NCBI GenBank assembly: GCA_963930655.1
Contig: OZ005607.1
Span: 10,122,874 to 10,186,873 of the forward strand
DNA: 64,000 nt
Origin: Myrica gale
Lineage: Eukaryota > Streptophyta > Magnoliopsida > Fagales > Myricaceae
Direction: 5' to 3'
A program made the translations under genes and the position numbers. This document shows, in pieces, positions 21,764 through 32,878 of this stretch. Numbering within the stretch: position 1 is the stretch's first letter; every line of letters begins with the position of its first letter. Below the pieces are notes generated by a model. The model was not told the DNA's origin. It searched no databases and saw nothing but the letters and a program-made list of their open reading frames with translations.

Positions 21764-21903
21764 TCTGAACGTTTTTTCTCGTGTCCACACGATCTTTAAA
21801 TAAGAAATCGTGCGCACGATACACTAACAAGCGTCTGAACGTTTTTTCTCGTGTCCACACGATCTTTAAATAAGAAACCGTGCGCACGATACACTAACAA
21901 GCG
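21764..21903. repeat. Two 70-bp tandem repeats inside the CACTA element
   Basis: Units 21764-21833 and 21834-21903 differ at one base or so. Each holds CGTGTCCACACG and CGTGCGCACG, short palindromes of the subterminal type. Their palindromic core words also occur in the second CACTA element near 49290-49330. Confidence 0.8.
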
Positions 21904-22527
21904 TCTGAACGTTTTCAACGTAACAAGCGTCTGAACGGAGTTTGCAGATGACAAATAAATTTTCATCATAAATGCAACAACGGTGCGAGCGGCTTTATGA
22001 AAGAGTCTGGATGTACTCTCCTTATCATTCGGACGCTATGATGAAACCGTGCGTACAAATTGTAGATGACAAAATTCATTTCGTCATACTGGACGAACCG
22101 TTCGCATCAGCTGTCCGAACGTATAGAGAGTACGTTCGCACAGCTCATGCAAACGGATGGACTGTACTAGGCATGAAGATTTTCAATTTCGTCACTATGG
22201 CTCAAAACCCTTCGGACGGTATTCTAATCCGTCCGTACGGTTTCGAACGACAGAATGCCAAAATCATCACCTAAAACCTTGGTTGACAGATTTTAGGTGA
22301 CAAATCGGGTGACAAACTGGTTTTGTCACCCAAAATCATAGCTGACGAATTGGGCACTTTGGGTGACAAATTTTTTTTGTCACCCAAAGTCTGTTTTGTT
22401 GTAGTGTTTAAGCCATGTGAAGAATGCTCACACGAGCTTGACTAGGCGTGCTTTTCGTTGATAGCACAAACTACATATGTATAGGCATTTGTAGCATGCA
22501 TATGTTTCATATTCCATAATTGTTATA

Positions 22528-22721
22528 TCATAGTGTAAAAATTTGTTACCCAAAGTCTTTTGTCACCCAAAGTCTGTTTTGTTGTAGTGTTTAAGCCATG
22601 TGAAGAATGCTCACACGAGCTTGACTAGGCATGCTTTTCGTTGATAGCACAAACTACATATGTATAGGCATTTATAGCATGCATATGTTTCTTATTCCAT
22701 AATTGTTATATCATAGTGTAA
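22528..22721. repeat. Tandem duplication of the CACTA right end plus flank
   Basis: The last approximately 50 bp of the element (ending TTGTTGTAGTG at 22589) and 130 bp of flank (TTTAAGCCATGTGAAG to ATCATAGTGTAA) repeat 22355-22527. The first unit breaks off at ATAGTGTAA, where the parent flank would continue ATGCACC. Confidence 0.8.
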
Positions 22722-23215
22722 TGCACCAATGGAAACAAAATCAAATCGCAACGTTAGGATGCTTAACGGGACCAAAGGCTCAACGACACAGCAGACTGAG
22801 TGTTATGACTCCACTGGCTATAAATAAAGGAACAGAGGCCAACAGTTGATACATCTGTAGCCCAGTCCGTATAATGACTGAAGTGGGATGCTCAAGCTTT
22901 TTTTTTCGATCTTGTTTTTATTGGTGGCTGTGGTCTGGGAAGGGGAACAAGCAGACTGGAGTTTCCCAGTGGCCCGACGCAATGGTTCTTGGCTGCACAG
23001 TCGAGTCGAGTTGCCAATCCTTGTTCACGAGGAGGCATGACCATTGGTCGTATTGTTGGAAGAAATCAAAGGACTCAAAGTTCCAGCGCATACTCCATCT
23101 GTTCTTTATATTTCCCCCATCTAATGATTTGGGCTCTTTTTCGATCAAATGAATATCTCCTGACCCCGACTCTTTTAAGCCAATGACTTTGGTTTTTTTT
23201 TTTTTTATAGAAAAT
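22722..23215 (+). repeat. Dispersed module, copy B
   Basis: This is the copy B version of 17636-18095, with CTATAAATAAAGGAACAG at about 22818-22835 and the conserved downstream words. It is part of the segmental duplication. Confidence 0.6.
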
Positions 23216-23794
23216 GGGGCTCAATGTAGGCTGTGGAAAGGTTGGGAATTAAGGGCATCTAAGGAAAAATAATAAGGAATAAATATTGTTGGATCCATTT
23301 TAAACCGATCCATCACAACATCCATTGAGCTAAGAACTCGAAGAATCTAGACTTGAAGTCCAGCACTTGAGGGGAACGAAAAGGTTCAAGGTCTCTTTTC
23401 TTCCTCCTGCAGTAAAATAACATATTAGAGGTCAGAGTTCTCCCTGTAGGGGGAGTTCTCCGATGCCATTGTGAGTCCACATTGCCTTTTCTCCCTTTTG
23501 TTTATAGTAAAAAATAAAGAGAAAGAATACTTCGGGGATCTCCATTCAGTCTTGTTCCCCCTCTTTATATTTCCTTTCGTCCTCTCATCTGGATCGAGCC
23601 ATGTGGGTCTTAATAGGTTGTTCCTCTTTTACCCTTCATTTCTTCTATTGGCTCGGGGAAAGGCGATTCATGTTCACACATTAAATGGACATATTTTATT
23701 CTTTACAGCATCAACTTTGTCAGGGAATAAGATGATTAAATCCATTTAGATCTGACATTTCACACTCGATGGGATCCTTATTTATGAGGTTTGT

Positions 23795-25132
23795 CGAGCT
23801 TGTTGCCCTGTATTTGCAGCTTCACACCTTCAATCTTCCCCTCACTACTAAGTAATTCTCCACTTGCAACCCGTATCTTAATATCTTCCCTCTTTTTAAC
23901 TGCCATCCGAGCTCTTTGGGCAATAGGGATCTAGAAAATTATGTGTACTGCCAGATTCGATAAGAATTACCACTTGTTATCCTCCTATTTTCCCGAGCAC
24001 TCTCATAGTTTTAGGATTCATAGAACCTGTGAGAGCATGCAAGGAAATCTCAGGTTCTGTATTCTCAACTTCATGAGTCACCTCCCCCTTCATTTCTGCA
24101 TCTTCATCATTCCCACATACATTCACATCCCCAACTTCTCATTCCTCCATAAGAAATAACTTTGGATTTTTGCACACATGCTTTAAAGTCCACTTCTCAT
24201 CACAATTGTAACATAATCCATTTTCTCTCATTTCCTTCATTTGGTTGGGTGTAAGTTTTTGGATCTGAAATGGTTTTTTGTGGGTTTGCTGGTGGTTGTA
24301 TGATTAGCTATATGGTTGGTTTTCTGTACTGTTTTGGTTGTGGGAGGTTGGGTGATATGAGGGTGAATTGGGCAGCAGTCCTTTTGTGGTTTTTCGGTTG
24401 AGTAAAACGTGTTCTTCTTGGATATTAGCTAATCCATAGGCTGTAATTAGGTTGGGAGGATTAAACATCCTCACAGGAAGTCGAATCTCATCTATGAGTC
24501 CACTAAAAAACAGCTTAGTTTATAATTCCTAGTCAGCCCCCTCAATCTATTTGAAAGAGATTCAAATTGACTTTTGTAATGTTCCACATTACTGACCTAC
24601 CTTAACCTTGTCAACATTTCCATGAGATCATTATAAGAACTAGGTCCAAATTTAGTTAGGAGAGCTTGTACAAACCCATCCCAATCTTATAGAATACCAG
24701 AATTTTATAGATCCTGGAACCAAACAAGAGCTTGTCCTTCCATGTGGTAAGAGGCTAGTAAAAGTTTGTGGGTCATAGGAGTCTTGTGAAAAGTAAATAA
24801 TTGGATATTTTTATATAACCAACCATTTGGATCAATCCAATCAAATCTGGGAAAATCCAGTTTGACTGACCTAAATTACAGTCCTCCTCCCTCATTGTTA
24901 CCTCCATTTTCCACTCGGTGGTGGACCTTGCTAGATGACAACAACCCTGTCCTCCTACTCCTTCTGCTCCTTCAATACCTGCACATTCATGGTAAGAGTT
25001 GCAAGTTACTGTACTATTTCATGCAAGGTTTGTCTCTGATCCTCCTGATTTTTCTTCAACAAGTTCACTTGTTCCGTCACTTCTTTGTAGTGGGTGCCCT
25101 CAGCCATGGCAGAATCGAAGGCTCTGATACCA
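23795..25132 (-). pseudogene. Ty3/Gypsy gag-protease remnant
   Basis: Read on the minus strand from the primer-binding site TGGTATCAGAGC (25121-25132), a gag start MAEGTHYKEVTEQVNLLKKN appears at about 25107. Further on come FFSGLIDEIRLPVRMFNPPN (about 24500), a CCHC-type knuckle LCYNCDEKWTLKHVC (about 24210) and a protease segment ALTGSMNPKTMRVLGKIGG, stop, QVVILIESGSTHNFLDP (about 23930-24035). The catalytic Asp of the DSG triad is Glu here. Many stops interrupt the frame. Reverse transcriptase, integrase and the 3' LTR are absent, because the sequence ends at the segmental duplication border. Confidence 0.8.
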
Positions 25133-25134
25133 TT

Positions 25135-25370
25135 TGTAATAGTTTTCTATGAAAAACTGTAATAACGTAGAGATTGAGATGTGAATGCAAACTGGAACAA
25201 TCTTTAATTGAATGAATAATACAGATATGACCAATTTCGAGGATTGACAGGCCTCCACAGAGAATAAGGATGAGAAAAGCAACAATGCTTAGTTCGTAGA
25301 TGCCCCTTTCACCGTACTCCCCCTCCCTATATTTTAACAGATTTGTCATAACAAACTCCTAATAGCAGGA
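25135..25370 (-). repeat. Gypsy 5' LTR (partial limits)
   Basis: It begins (plus sense) TGTAATAGTTTTCTATG two bases beyond the primer-binding site, giving the expected ...CA end on the minus strand. The outer border is not certain because no second LTR is present to compare. Confidence 0.5.
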
Positions 25371-27755
25371 TGTCAAACACTATGGGTTGATCCAAATCCA
25401 ACCCGAGCCCACCAAACTAGCAAAATTAACCCATCAACACAACAGCTAGAGCAACCCACACCAATGCTTGGCCCAAGGCCCAATAAGCTAACCCAGCCCA
25501 CACGAACACTTAACACATCAGCTACGCAACAACTTCAGCTACGCGACAACTTCATCGTTTGTCTTCGTGTCTTTCTTCCTCCAAGCCCTAGCTCACTTCA
25601 ACATGTGACAAAGTTTGTACAAAGTTGTTTGAATTTATAAAAAAGTTATTGGAGTTTGTAAAAAGGTATTGGAATTGGTAAAATATTAGTTGTGAATTTT
25701 TTTAAAAAAATCTTGATTTTGATGTTTGACGCACTTAATGATTTACATAAAAAAGGCTTAATTTCCGTAAAGGACTTGTTGGTTTACACTTTTGATATTT
25801 TAGTCATTTAAGTATTAATTTTAACTGTCAGGTTCTGGAGTAAGTTTTTTTATACAAGTCGATTTTCCGTCCAATTGTCATTATCAAATGGATGGAATGG
25901 TGCTCAAGTGAATTTTAAATGTCATCTTAGCGATAGTAGGCTGTCGTGTGACAAAATTTTTTTCTCAAAATTTTAATATTTTTATCCTGTATTGATTTCA
26001 ACTTGAAGGTCTAGGTACACATAAAATTGGTCCCAGAGAAGTGTCACTTGCTTGGAAAGAGAATAATATAAAACTATCATATGTAACCTTCGAATTTAAT
26101 TTTTATTTTAACAATACTACTTTTTATTTATATATCAATTTTTGTATTTTTAATAATTTTATCTTTGAAGGGCATTTCGATTATTTTACATGTAGTTTAA
26201 TGTATGTGGCTGAATAAAATACTGACTCTGACATGCCAGTTCGGCTTGAGCACATGTGCAATCGGGGTCGGGATCCGGGATAGGCTAACCGACCATCATC
26301 AAGTAATACACATTCTTAGGTCCGCACTCTTCTCTATTTTCCCATGGTAACTCATCTCTCCCTATCTATAGGCTCTCTTTTTAATATATATAAATGAGCA
26401 TTATGACTTTGTTTTTTTTCAAATTTCATTAAAATTAATATATATATATTTCCATATATAATATATTTTGTTTTCAATCTAGCTCGATGTTAAGAATTCA
26501 ATTTACTAATTATATAATAGTATAAAAGAATTATACCGTGAGCCAAATATGGAAATTGTTTTTGAAAAAAATATATTTGAAGTAACAGTTAAATATTGAA
26601 AACTTGAATATGTTATTAAAATATAATTTATTTAAATTTTATTATATTATAAATATCTTTATATTAAAACAATATAAGCCTAAAAATAAATATATTATTA
26701 GTTTTTTTTTCTAAGTAAAATATATTATTAGTTTATAGCATGTATTTATCACCCAACGTTGGATTCAACAATAACATTGTAACAACAAAGAAAAGTATAT
26801 ATATAGTATTAGAAATTAAGCAATCGGAAAAGGAAGTTTAACCATCAACACTAGTCGTTTCAAAACTTTCAATGTCAGAAACAAACTACTGAAATTTCAA
26901 TGAAATTGGTGGTACCGCCATCGACCATTCAATCTATCACGGAAGTAACGGGACAAATTCCCTGTCCTTGCTGTTTTTGGCGCTGACCGACCAGTGTGTG
27001 GTGGCTCACGCACTCGACAACTTTTTCTTTCAAATCGAGCTCTAGCGGCCAAATCTGGTTCATACGCTCTGCCCCCATTATTGTCTCTATTTTCAGGTGC
27101 TCTAGTCAGCCCCAATCGAGAGTTAGTCGTCTGGTGCGTGGGGATCTCACATGCAAGACCTTTTTCCCTTGTGTCGACTCCTCTAGCCAGTTGACGCTTT
27201 TGCCACGTTCCTTCACTTTTGGTTTTTTTTTTGCTAGTACGGCCTATAGAGCTTGTAACTGAGGTCGTTGAACCTTCTTAAATATTAATAACTGAGTTGT
27301 TATGATAAAAAAGAGTGATGATTGTTTGGTGCCAACACACAAAATTTTTGGCCATAATAAAATAACTACAAAAAATTATCTCTCCTCGTTAAACCATCTA
27401 TTTTTCACTACAAAAAATTTATTCAGATAATCGCTCTTCCTTTTTTCACCAACTCCAACACACTAAAATTTTAACACTCGAACACACGTGCGTGATATCA
27501 ACCACACCATCATACGGGACATCCACTAATTAAGTACTCTTTATTATAGCTGATAGCAGCTCTTTTACTGATTTATCCTTTAAATATTCGTGTACTTTGA
27601 ATAAAAACATGGTAGAAATGTCCTTTGACTACGCAGGGTAGTTGATTACTCTTTCGTCATTACGTACCTACCTACCTACCTTCCTACCCCAGATACATTG
27701 GTTATGTTTTAAAGGAGAACTGGAGAAAGGTGGACTTTTCTAAAGGCAAATTGTG
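25371..27755. other. Gene-free AT-rich stretch
   Basis: No gene recognised. Sections at 25750-26220 look like decayed MITE sequence (GGCATTTCGATTATTTTACATG recalls 3750-3925 in spirit). At 26900-27260 the base composition rises, but the overlapping ORFs on both strands carry no family signature. A CTAC-rich short repeat lies at 27665-27690. Confidence 0.35.
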
Positions 27756-27762
27756 ATAGCAG

Positions 27763-27835
27763 GACCAAGTCTGCGGGTTGGGGGATTCGACCCCAGATCA
27801 TCTTTGGGGTTGATGCCAACTGAGCTACTGCTCAC
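27763..27835 (-). repeat. tRNA-derived SINE-like sequence
   Basis: The minus strand has a Pol III A box (TAGCTCAGTTGG) and, about 30 nt on, a B box (GGGTCGAATCC), the two internal promoter parts of tRNA genes. The anticodon arm and acceptor stem do not fold into a proper tRNA, so a tRNA-derived SINE head is likelier than a tRNA gene. The 3' body and tail are not clearly delimited. Confidence 0.5.
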
Positions 27836-27839
27836 TGGC

Positions 27840-28212
27840 GAAGGTGGTGGTCTTTCAATCGCTTATGCCGTAACCCAATATGCTTCCAGTCATTAATTGC
27901 TTTTAACAAAACCTTATCGGCAAACTTTTTCTTACTGCCGTCTCACCTCCCTTCTCTCAAGTCTCACCTTTTAGTCTCCCACAGCGTCTCTCTCTTTCGC
28001 ATACAGACATTCTCTCTCTGTGAAGGTTGAACTTTGGACTGGCAGAGCTATCAAAACAGTGTCTTGTGCGGAGATTTGGGCATCACGGCAATGGCCTAGC
28101 CTGTTCATTTCTCAGAGTGTTTCTGATCCTAGCTACGCCTTGCTTTTATCACCAGAAGGAGATCCTCTCTGTCTCTCTGCCTCTCTCTCTTCGTACTGAT
28201 CAGGTGTGTTTG
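27840..28212. other. Possible transcribed leader, unassigned
   Basis: CT-rich sequence (CTCTCTCTTTCGC, TCTCTCTCTGTGAAGG) and a good donor-like GATCAG/GTGTGT at about 28199-28208 resemble a plant 5' leader exon and intron start. No ATG-led frame supports a protein. The hAT element is inserted just after the donor-like site. Confidence 0.3.
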
Positions 28213-28267
28213 ACTGTGAGCAGTGGCGGAGCCAAGGGGGTCAAGCCGGGGCAGCTGCCCCCCTTGG

Positions 28268-28269
<2 letters not shown>

Positions 28270-28355
<86 letters not shown>
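28270..28355. repeat. TA microsatellite
   Basis: About 40 AT dinucleotide units, with one TAATATA interruption near 28334, inside the hAT element. Tyr-Ile ORFs over it are meaningless. Confidence 0.95.
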
Positions 28356-28855
28356 GTATTTTCCTATCTATTTTATATATATAGTTTAATGTGTTGTGGT
28401 TTATAAGTCAAGTCTTTCAACATTAACGCTTTTTTATTGTTTCTGTTCATTATATCTATTTTACTATAAAAATATATTCAATACACATATTTTCTACTTA
28501 TAGAGTGCTAAAATCTGACAATATAATCCCATTGTTTTTGGGAAAAATTTATTTAGATTAGTTTGAAGAGTTGTTCAGCGGTAGAGTAGGTAGGAGAATT
28601 ACATGTTGATTACTTGTCTCAAATTTCTCACATCCCATGCGTAAGAGAGAGGGAGAGAGGAGATATAGAGTTTATAAATCTTTGTTCATTTATATTTTGA
28701 TTACTTAATATGCTGAATATGATAGTAACCTAGTAGACATATAAATGTTGTATATTTGAAGAGATTAGAACGTTGGTATTTAAAGTTTTATTGTTTTTAA
28801 TTTTGATTAGTGAATTGAATTGGTTGATGAATTTTCATTTTGTTTTGTTTAGATT

Positions 28856-29215
28856 ATGGATAAGTTTTGGATAAAAAAAAAGTCAGCCAATGTGGAATCG
28901 CTTAGTACTCCTACTTTTGATGCGAATATTAGGTCGAAAAAACCTTGTCTTTTGTTTAGTCTGGATTATATTATTGCTGACTCAAGGTTACGTAAACCCA
29001 TTGAAGAATATGATGTTGGGATTGGAGATTAAATTCGTAAGGAGTATTTGATCAAAATTTCTTGTCAATCACTTGGCTTGTTGGTCATGATTTTCCTAAG
29101 AAGCAAAATGGAAAAACAATGAGGAGTTTTAGAGAGTTATGGTTCAAAACCAATAAGCAATATGAGAAAATAATGAGGGGTTTTAGAGAGTTATGATTCA
29201 AAAATTATGAGTAAG
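28856..29215 (+). pseudogene. hAT transposase N-terminal remnant (TTF-type zinc finger)
   Basis: The frame starts MDKFWIKKKSANVESLSTP, then IADSRLRKPIEEYDVGIGD, a stop, IRKEYLIKISCQSLG. This follows the known order of ZMYM1-like hAT transposases (MD.F..K, D.GLR..I.EY.....DE.R..Y...GP.QP). Stops and truncation occur soon after; the catalytic RNase-H-like part is gone. Confidence 0.7.
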
Positions 29216-29392
29216 AATATTTTTTAAGGAGTTACAGTAGTGTATTTCAATATTTTTAATGTTTTTATTAATTAGTTTTCGTTATTTTAACTCTAAAACG
29301 CCTTTTGCATTAAGTAAGAAAAAAATTTGTCATTTCGCTTTAGGAGTTTGCCCCCCCTCAACTTGAGTCCTGGTTCCGCCACTGACTGTGAG

Positions 29393-31769
29393 ACTTTGGT
29401 AAAAAGGTCGGAGGTCTCAGGTCTTCATTATGAACAAAGTAAATATCCTTTTTTTCATTCCCTTTTCTTTTCTCTGTCTCTCGTATGCCAATTTGAAGTC
29501 TAGCTCGAACTCAGCCTGGCTAGACTACTCGTATTGATTGTTAGACTTATGAGCTCGATCCAGGCCCGAGTTTCGACACTTGGGGATGATAGTTTTATAA
29601 AAAAAAATTGTAAGATTTTTAAGAGAATTGATAGAATTGTTAATATTTATCTAGATTCAAGTTTTATAGGTTTTTGTTTAAAAGTTGTTGAAAAGTTTTG
29701 AAGATATTTATTTTTTATTGAAGATTGTAAAAAAATATAGAAATAGATGATTTGATTTAATTGTTTAATAAAATATTTAGGAGTTAGGTAGGAGAGAAGA
29801 TTTGTTGGAATTTTTTTTTTAAAAAAAAGATATTGAAATTTGTGTGAAAAATTATTGAAATAATTTGTGTAAAATGATTAATGTTTGTGTATGATTTTTT
29901 GAAATTTTGGATATTCTTTGGTAAATTTTATTGAATATATTATGTTTTAGAATACTTTTACAAAGCAACATGCTATTGGTTGATTTTTGCGAGCTCATAT
30001 CAACTGAGCTCGAATGCTTTTCTGACGCTCAAACTCAAGCTAGTTTGTTAAATCGCTTCCTTTACGCGGAACTTGTTTATCTATATGTGTGTTTGAAGAA
30101 GTCCAATGAGCTTGGTTTATATTGGACCAACACAACCGCGGTTGGGCGGTTGTGAGGTCCTTGTCTTAAATGTCAATACTAGTTTAGAATTGAGGTCCTA
30201 ACCGATTTAGTCGTTCTCACTAATGGCAAAGAAAGTCGTCCATGAAAACGTGTACTTTGAATAAAAATGAGCAAGTTGCTTTCTCATGTCTATTCAATAA
30301 CCATGATCAAAATGCTCTTAACCTATTTCTAAGTAATTATAAAAAATTGCTCGCTTAGAAAAAAAAATTGAAAAAATTGCTCTTGACATGAGAAAGCAGG
30401 CCTTGGAGATACGAGGCGTGGCGCCGAAGAGTCGAAGACAACCATTTCACTCAGCCGAAGGCAACTTGTGACTTGCCAATGCCCAATGGGATTTACAAGC
30501 CATACTAGATCAAGGAATAAATATAGTCCTTCCAGCCATGTATGTAGGCTGTGACGGATGCAGAGGCCCCCCTCAGTTCAGTCAAAAACTTTTTTTTGTT
30601 TTTTTATGTGTTTGCCCCCGGCAGGCCAGACCCGCAATAGCCTACCCCCTTGCGCTTGGTAAGTTTTCTTAAGCCCGACCCCTTGGTCCAGAGCAATTTT
30701 GTCCCTCAGTTAAAGCATGTTGGGTCAGATTAATATAAGCCAAAAAGTTTTTTACTAGGCTCAATCAATTGTGTCGTAATGACCCTGTTTGTATACAAAC
30801 ATTTTCTTAATCGGGGACTGCATTGAAAACTTGTACCCAGTTGTTCGATAATGTCTTTTGGGTTATGTTCGACAGGTTGACCAGAGTGACTTTACTCTTA
30901 TGAAGGTTAAAAAATAGAAACTTTTAGGAGAAAAAAAATATGGCTTTATGTTGAAATTAAAAGGCATAGGACATTCTTTATTATAGGCACAATCCTTCCC
31001 TTTAAGGTGTCGGATCCATTTTGGTGTCTTTTTGCTACCTTGTTCCCTTGCGTCTCTCTTCCTTGTCCCCTGCCATTTCCCACACCTGCATTAACTTTCT
31101 AAGAAAAGAAGAAAGAAATAATTTTTTTTACATGTGTTTTGTCCTTATTTTTTCTTATATAAGTTTTTGTCCTTATTTTGAATGAAATAGAATTGATTAT
31201 TTTGTCCTATTTGAATGCTTTTGTTTGATGTATATGTTTCCGTTGTGGGTTCGGATAAGTTAGTGATTGTGCTCTTCAATGCAGTTTTTGTGCAATCTTT
31301 GCGTTTTTACTGAGAAAGTGAGGGGGAAGATATGTATTGGGATGTTTTGGGTTTCTTATGTTTCTGATTCTGAAAGATGAAAAATTTCTAAACCAACCAA
31401 TAATTGTACTAGAAATAAGGTGCTAAGTGGATTTATTTTTCGACAAAAATGGGATACTTTTTTACAAACACAATTCTCAGGTCCTTAGCAAAGAAATGTA
31501 TTATGACTTATGAGGAAGTTGAGTCTTTAACTTCTAAATTTTCCTGAAAATTGAGTCGATTCTTTATTTCTAAACATACTTACTTATAAGTGTTAATGTT
31601 GTGTATATTAAGTAGATTTCATCCTAAATGCTATGTTCACTAATTGACTGCCCATGTCAAAGCCATGAAGACACTTTGTGAACTTAAGCTACAAATTTCT
31701 GCTTAATCAAATCAATGTTGAATTGGATTTTTGGATTGTTTATTCACACATAGTCAATTGTGATTTGTT
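29393..31769. other. Gene-free stretch
   Basis: AT-rich with no family-level coding match. The ORF at 29931-30155 shows no signature. The left border of the hAT copy that ends near 32028 may lie in here (candidate ACGGATGCAGAGGCCCCC near 30555) but is not convincing. Confidence 0.35.
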
Positions 31770-32030
31770 GAAGGTTATTGTTCTTAATTTTGATTAGTGA
31801 ATTGGTCGATGAACTTTCATTTTGTTTTGTTTTGTTTAAATAATAGATAAGTTTTTGATAAAAAAATTCAGCCAGCATGGAGTCGTTTATCCTAATCTTC
31901 GAAAAAAATTGAACTCTAAGACATTTTTTGCACTATATGGGAAATATATAAAAAAATTTGGCTTATAAAAAAATTTGGCAGGCCTTAGGAGTTTGCCCCC
32001 CTCAACTTGAGTCCTGGTTCCGTCAATGTG
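31770..32030 (+). mobile_element. Decayed hAT copy, right part
   Basis: The sequence follows 28790-29384: TTTTGATTAGTGAATTGG, GATAAGTTTTTGATAAAAAA at the transposase start (the ATG is lost, ATAGATAAG), and the right end GTTTGCCCCCCTCAACTTGA to GGTTCCGTCAATG (terminal CCGCCACTG degraded). Internal parts are deleted. Confidence 0.65.
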
Positions 32031-32045
32031 AGTTATTTCATTTCA

Positions 32046-32601
32046 GGCTAAAATAATGCGTGTCCTTGTGGTTTGATGTTTTCTCAAAAATGTCTTTAGA
32101 GTAAGTTTTTTTGTTCCGTCATCCTTGCAGTATAACCTGTTTCCTAATTGTGCCCCTCCGTCAACATTCAGTCCATAAGCTGATGGAATTTGCTGACGTG
32201 GCTCATCGAAGCTGCTGAGATATTTACAAATTATTTATTAAGAGAAAAAACCAATAAGAGAAAGTTGTACTTGGTCTATTTTAAGGAGTAAATGTGGATA
32301 CGAGGTGAAGATAAATTTTGTTTTGATTGATATGGCAGTGAGGTTTTTAGTCATTTCAAGCAGTTGTGAATGACTAGTCATTTCAAACAGCTGTGAATAA
32401 CGTGACACCATTTTATTAGTTGTGACGTGGTCAGCATTGACTATGTCAACAAATTCCGTCAACTTATAGACAGAAGATCAACGTACGGAGGGGTATAACT
32501 TGGAAACTGGTTATACCACAAGGATGGTAAGATAAAAAAACTGACCTTAAGGACATTTATGAAAAATTACAATCCACTCGGACACGCGTTTTATTTTAGC
32601 C
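32046..32601. mobile_element. Mutator-type MITE, 556 bp, in the ankyrin gene promoter
   Basis: Terminal inverted repeats of about 165 bp begin GGCTAAAATAA on both sides and share CGTGTCC, AGTTTTTTT, CCATCCTTG.(A/G)GTATAACC and CCCCTCCGT. A perfect 9-bp target duplication TTCATTTCA flanks it (32037-32045, 32602-32610). No ORF. It ends 277 bp before the start codon of the ankyrin gene. Confidence 0.9.
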
Positions 32602-32610
32602 TTCATTTCA

Positions 32611-32878
32611 AAGCCGAAGTCGAGGGTAGTCGGCGGGCTGGAATCTTCATTTATGGCGTGCGCGTTTTCAGGTGCACCGCTCATGGTGAAAGTCTCCGCC
32701 GATCTTGTGGTTCGGTAGCGGTAGTTGAATAATATTTGTCGCCTGAAGTACTCCGTGGGAACTGTTGTGGTGGGCGGGCGGAGTCTTGAATCTCCTTAAT
32801 TTAAAAGATATAGAATAAACCAAGACTAGAGATTCCCATCTCCCACCTAAACATACTAAACAATTTTACAGATTGAAC
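32611..32878 (+). other. Proximal promoter / 5' UTR of the ankyrin gene
   Basis: A short GC-richer stretch is followed by AATTTAAAAGATATAGAATAAACC (about 32798-32820; contains a TATAGAA word) and then the leader up to AACATGGC. The start context A at -3 and G at +4 is good for a plant. Confidence 0.4.

Larger units (their letters stand above)
20242..22406 (+). mobile_element. CACTA (En/Spm) non-autonomous element, 2,165 bp
   Basis: The left end is CACTACAAGAAATATTG and the right end TTTTGTTGTAGTG, with TTT duplicated on both sides (20239-20241, 22407-22409). The subterminal parts are rich in TTTTGTCACCCAAA-type and CGTTCGGACG-type words. The interior keeps the coiled-coil C-terminal end of a Ptta/En/Spm-type transposase (21105-21478) and a nested hAT-like piece (about 20426-21105). 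The empty site in copy A confirms both borders and the 3-bp duplication. Confidence 0.9.
19541..23790 (+). repeat. Segmental duplication, copy B
   Basis: This is the second copy of 16809-18670, in direct orientation, about 2.7 kb downstream. It starts at the same CTGAATACA word before RPP30 exon 6. It is expanded by a CACTA element (20242-22406) and by small duplications at both element ends. Homology resumes with TTTAAGCCATG at 22407 and continues through GGGGAACGAAAAGG and GTTCCCCCTCTTTATAT to about 23790, where Gypsy sequence begins. Confidence 0.85.
28221..29384 (+). mobile_element. hAT non-autonomous element, 1,164 bp
   Basis: The ends are CAGTGGCGGAGCCA and TGGTTCCGCCACTG, a clean hAT-type inverted repeat. 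A perfect 8-bp target duplication ACTGTGAG flanks it (28213-28220, 29385-29392). The interior has a long TA microsatellite and the first part of a TTF-type zinc-finger transposase. Related copies occur at 31770-32030, 43941-44615 and 44884-46139. Confidence 0.95.

Noticed and set aside
21972-22274. 100-codon ORF at the right side of the CACTA element
   Set aside because: It coincides with the subterminal motif region (CGTTCGGACG-type repeats), has no family signature, and is explained by repeat structure.
17818-23152. Similar ORFs of about 80-90 codons in the duplicated module (ending KKSKDSKFQRILHL-like)
   Set aside because: Frames and starts differ among the three copies and nothing marks the ORF as coding; similarity follows from DNA duplication.
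27763-27835. tRNA gene on the minus strand
   Set aside because: A and B boxes are present, but the acceptor stem and anticodon arm do not pair, so it fits a SINE head or tRNA relic better.
28206-28406. Tyr-Ile repeat ORFs
   Set aside because: They are translations of the TA microsatellite inside a hAT element.
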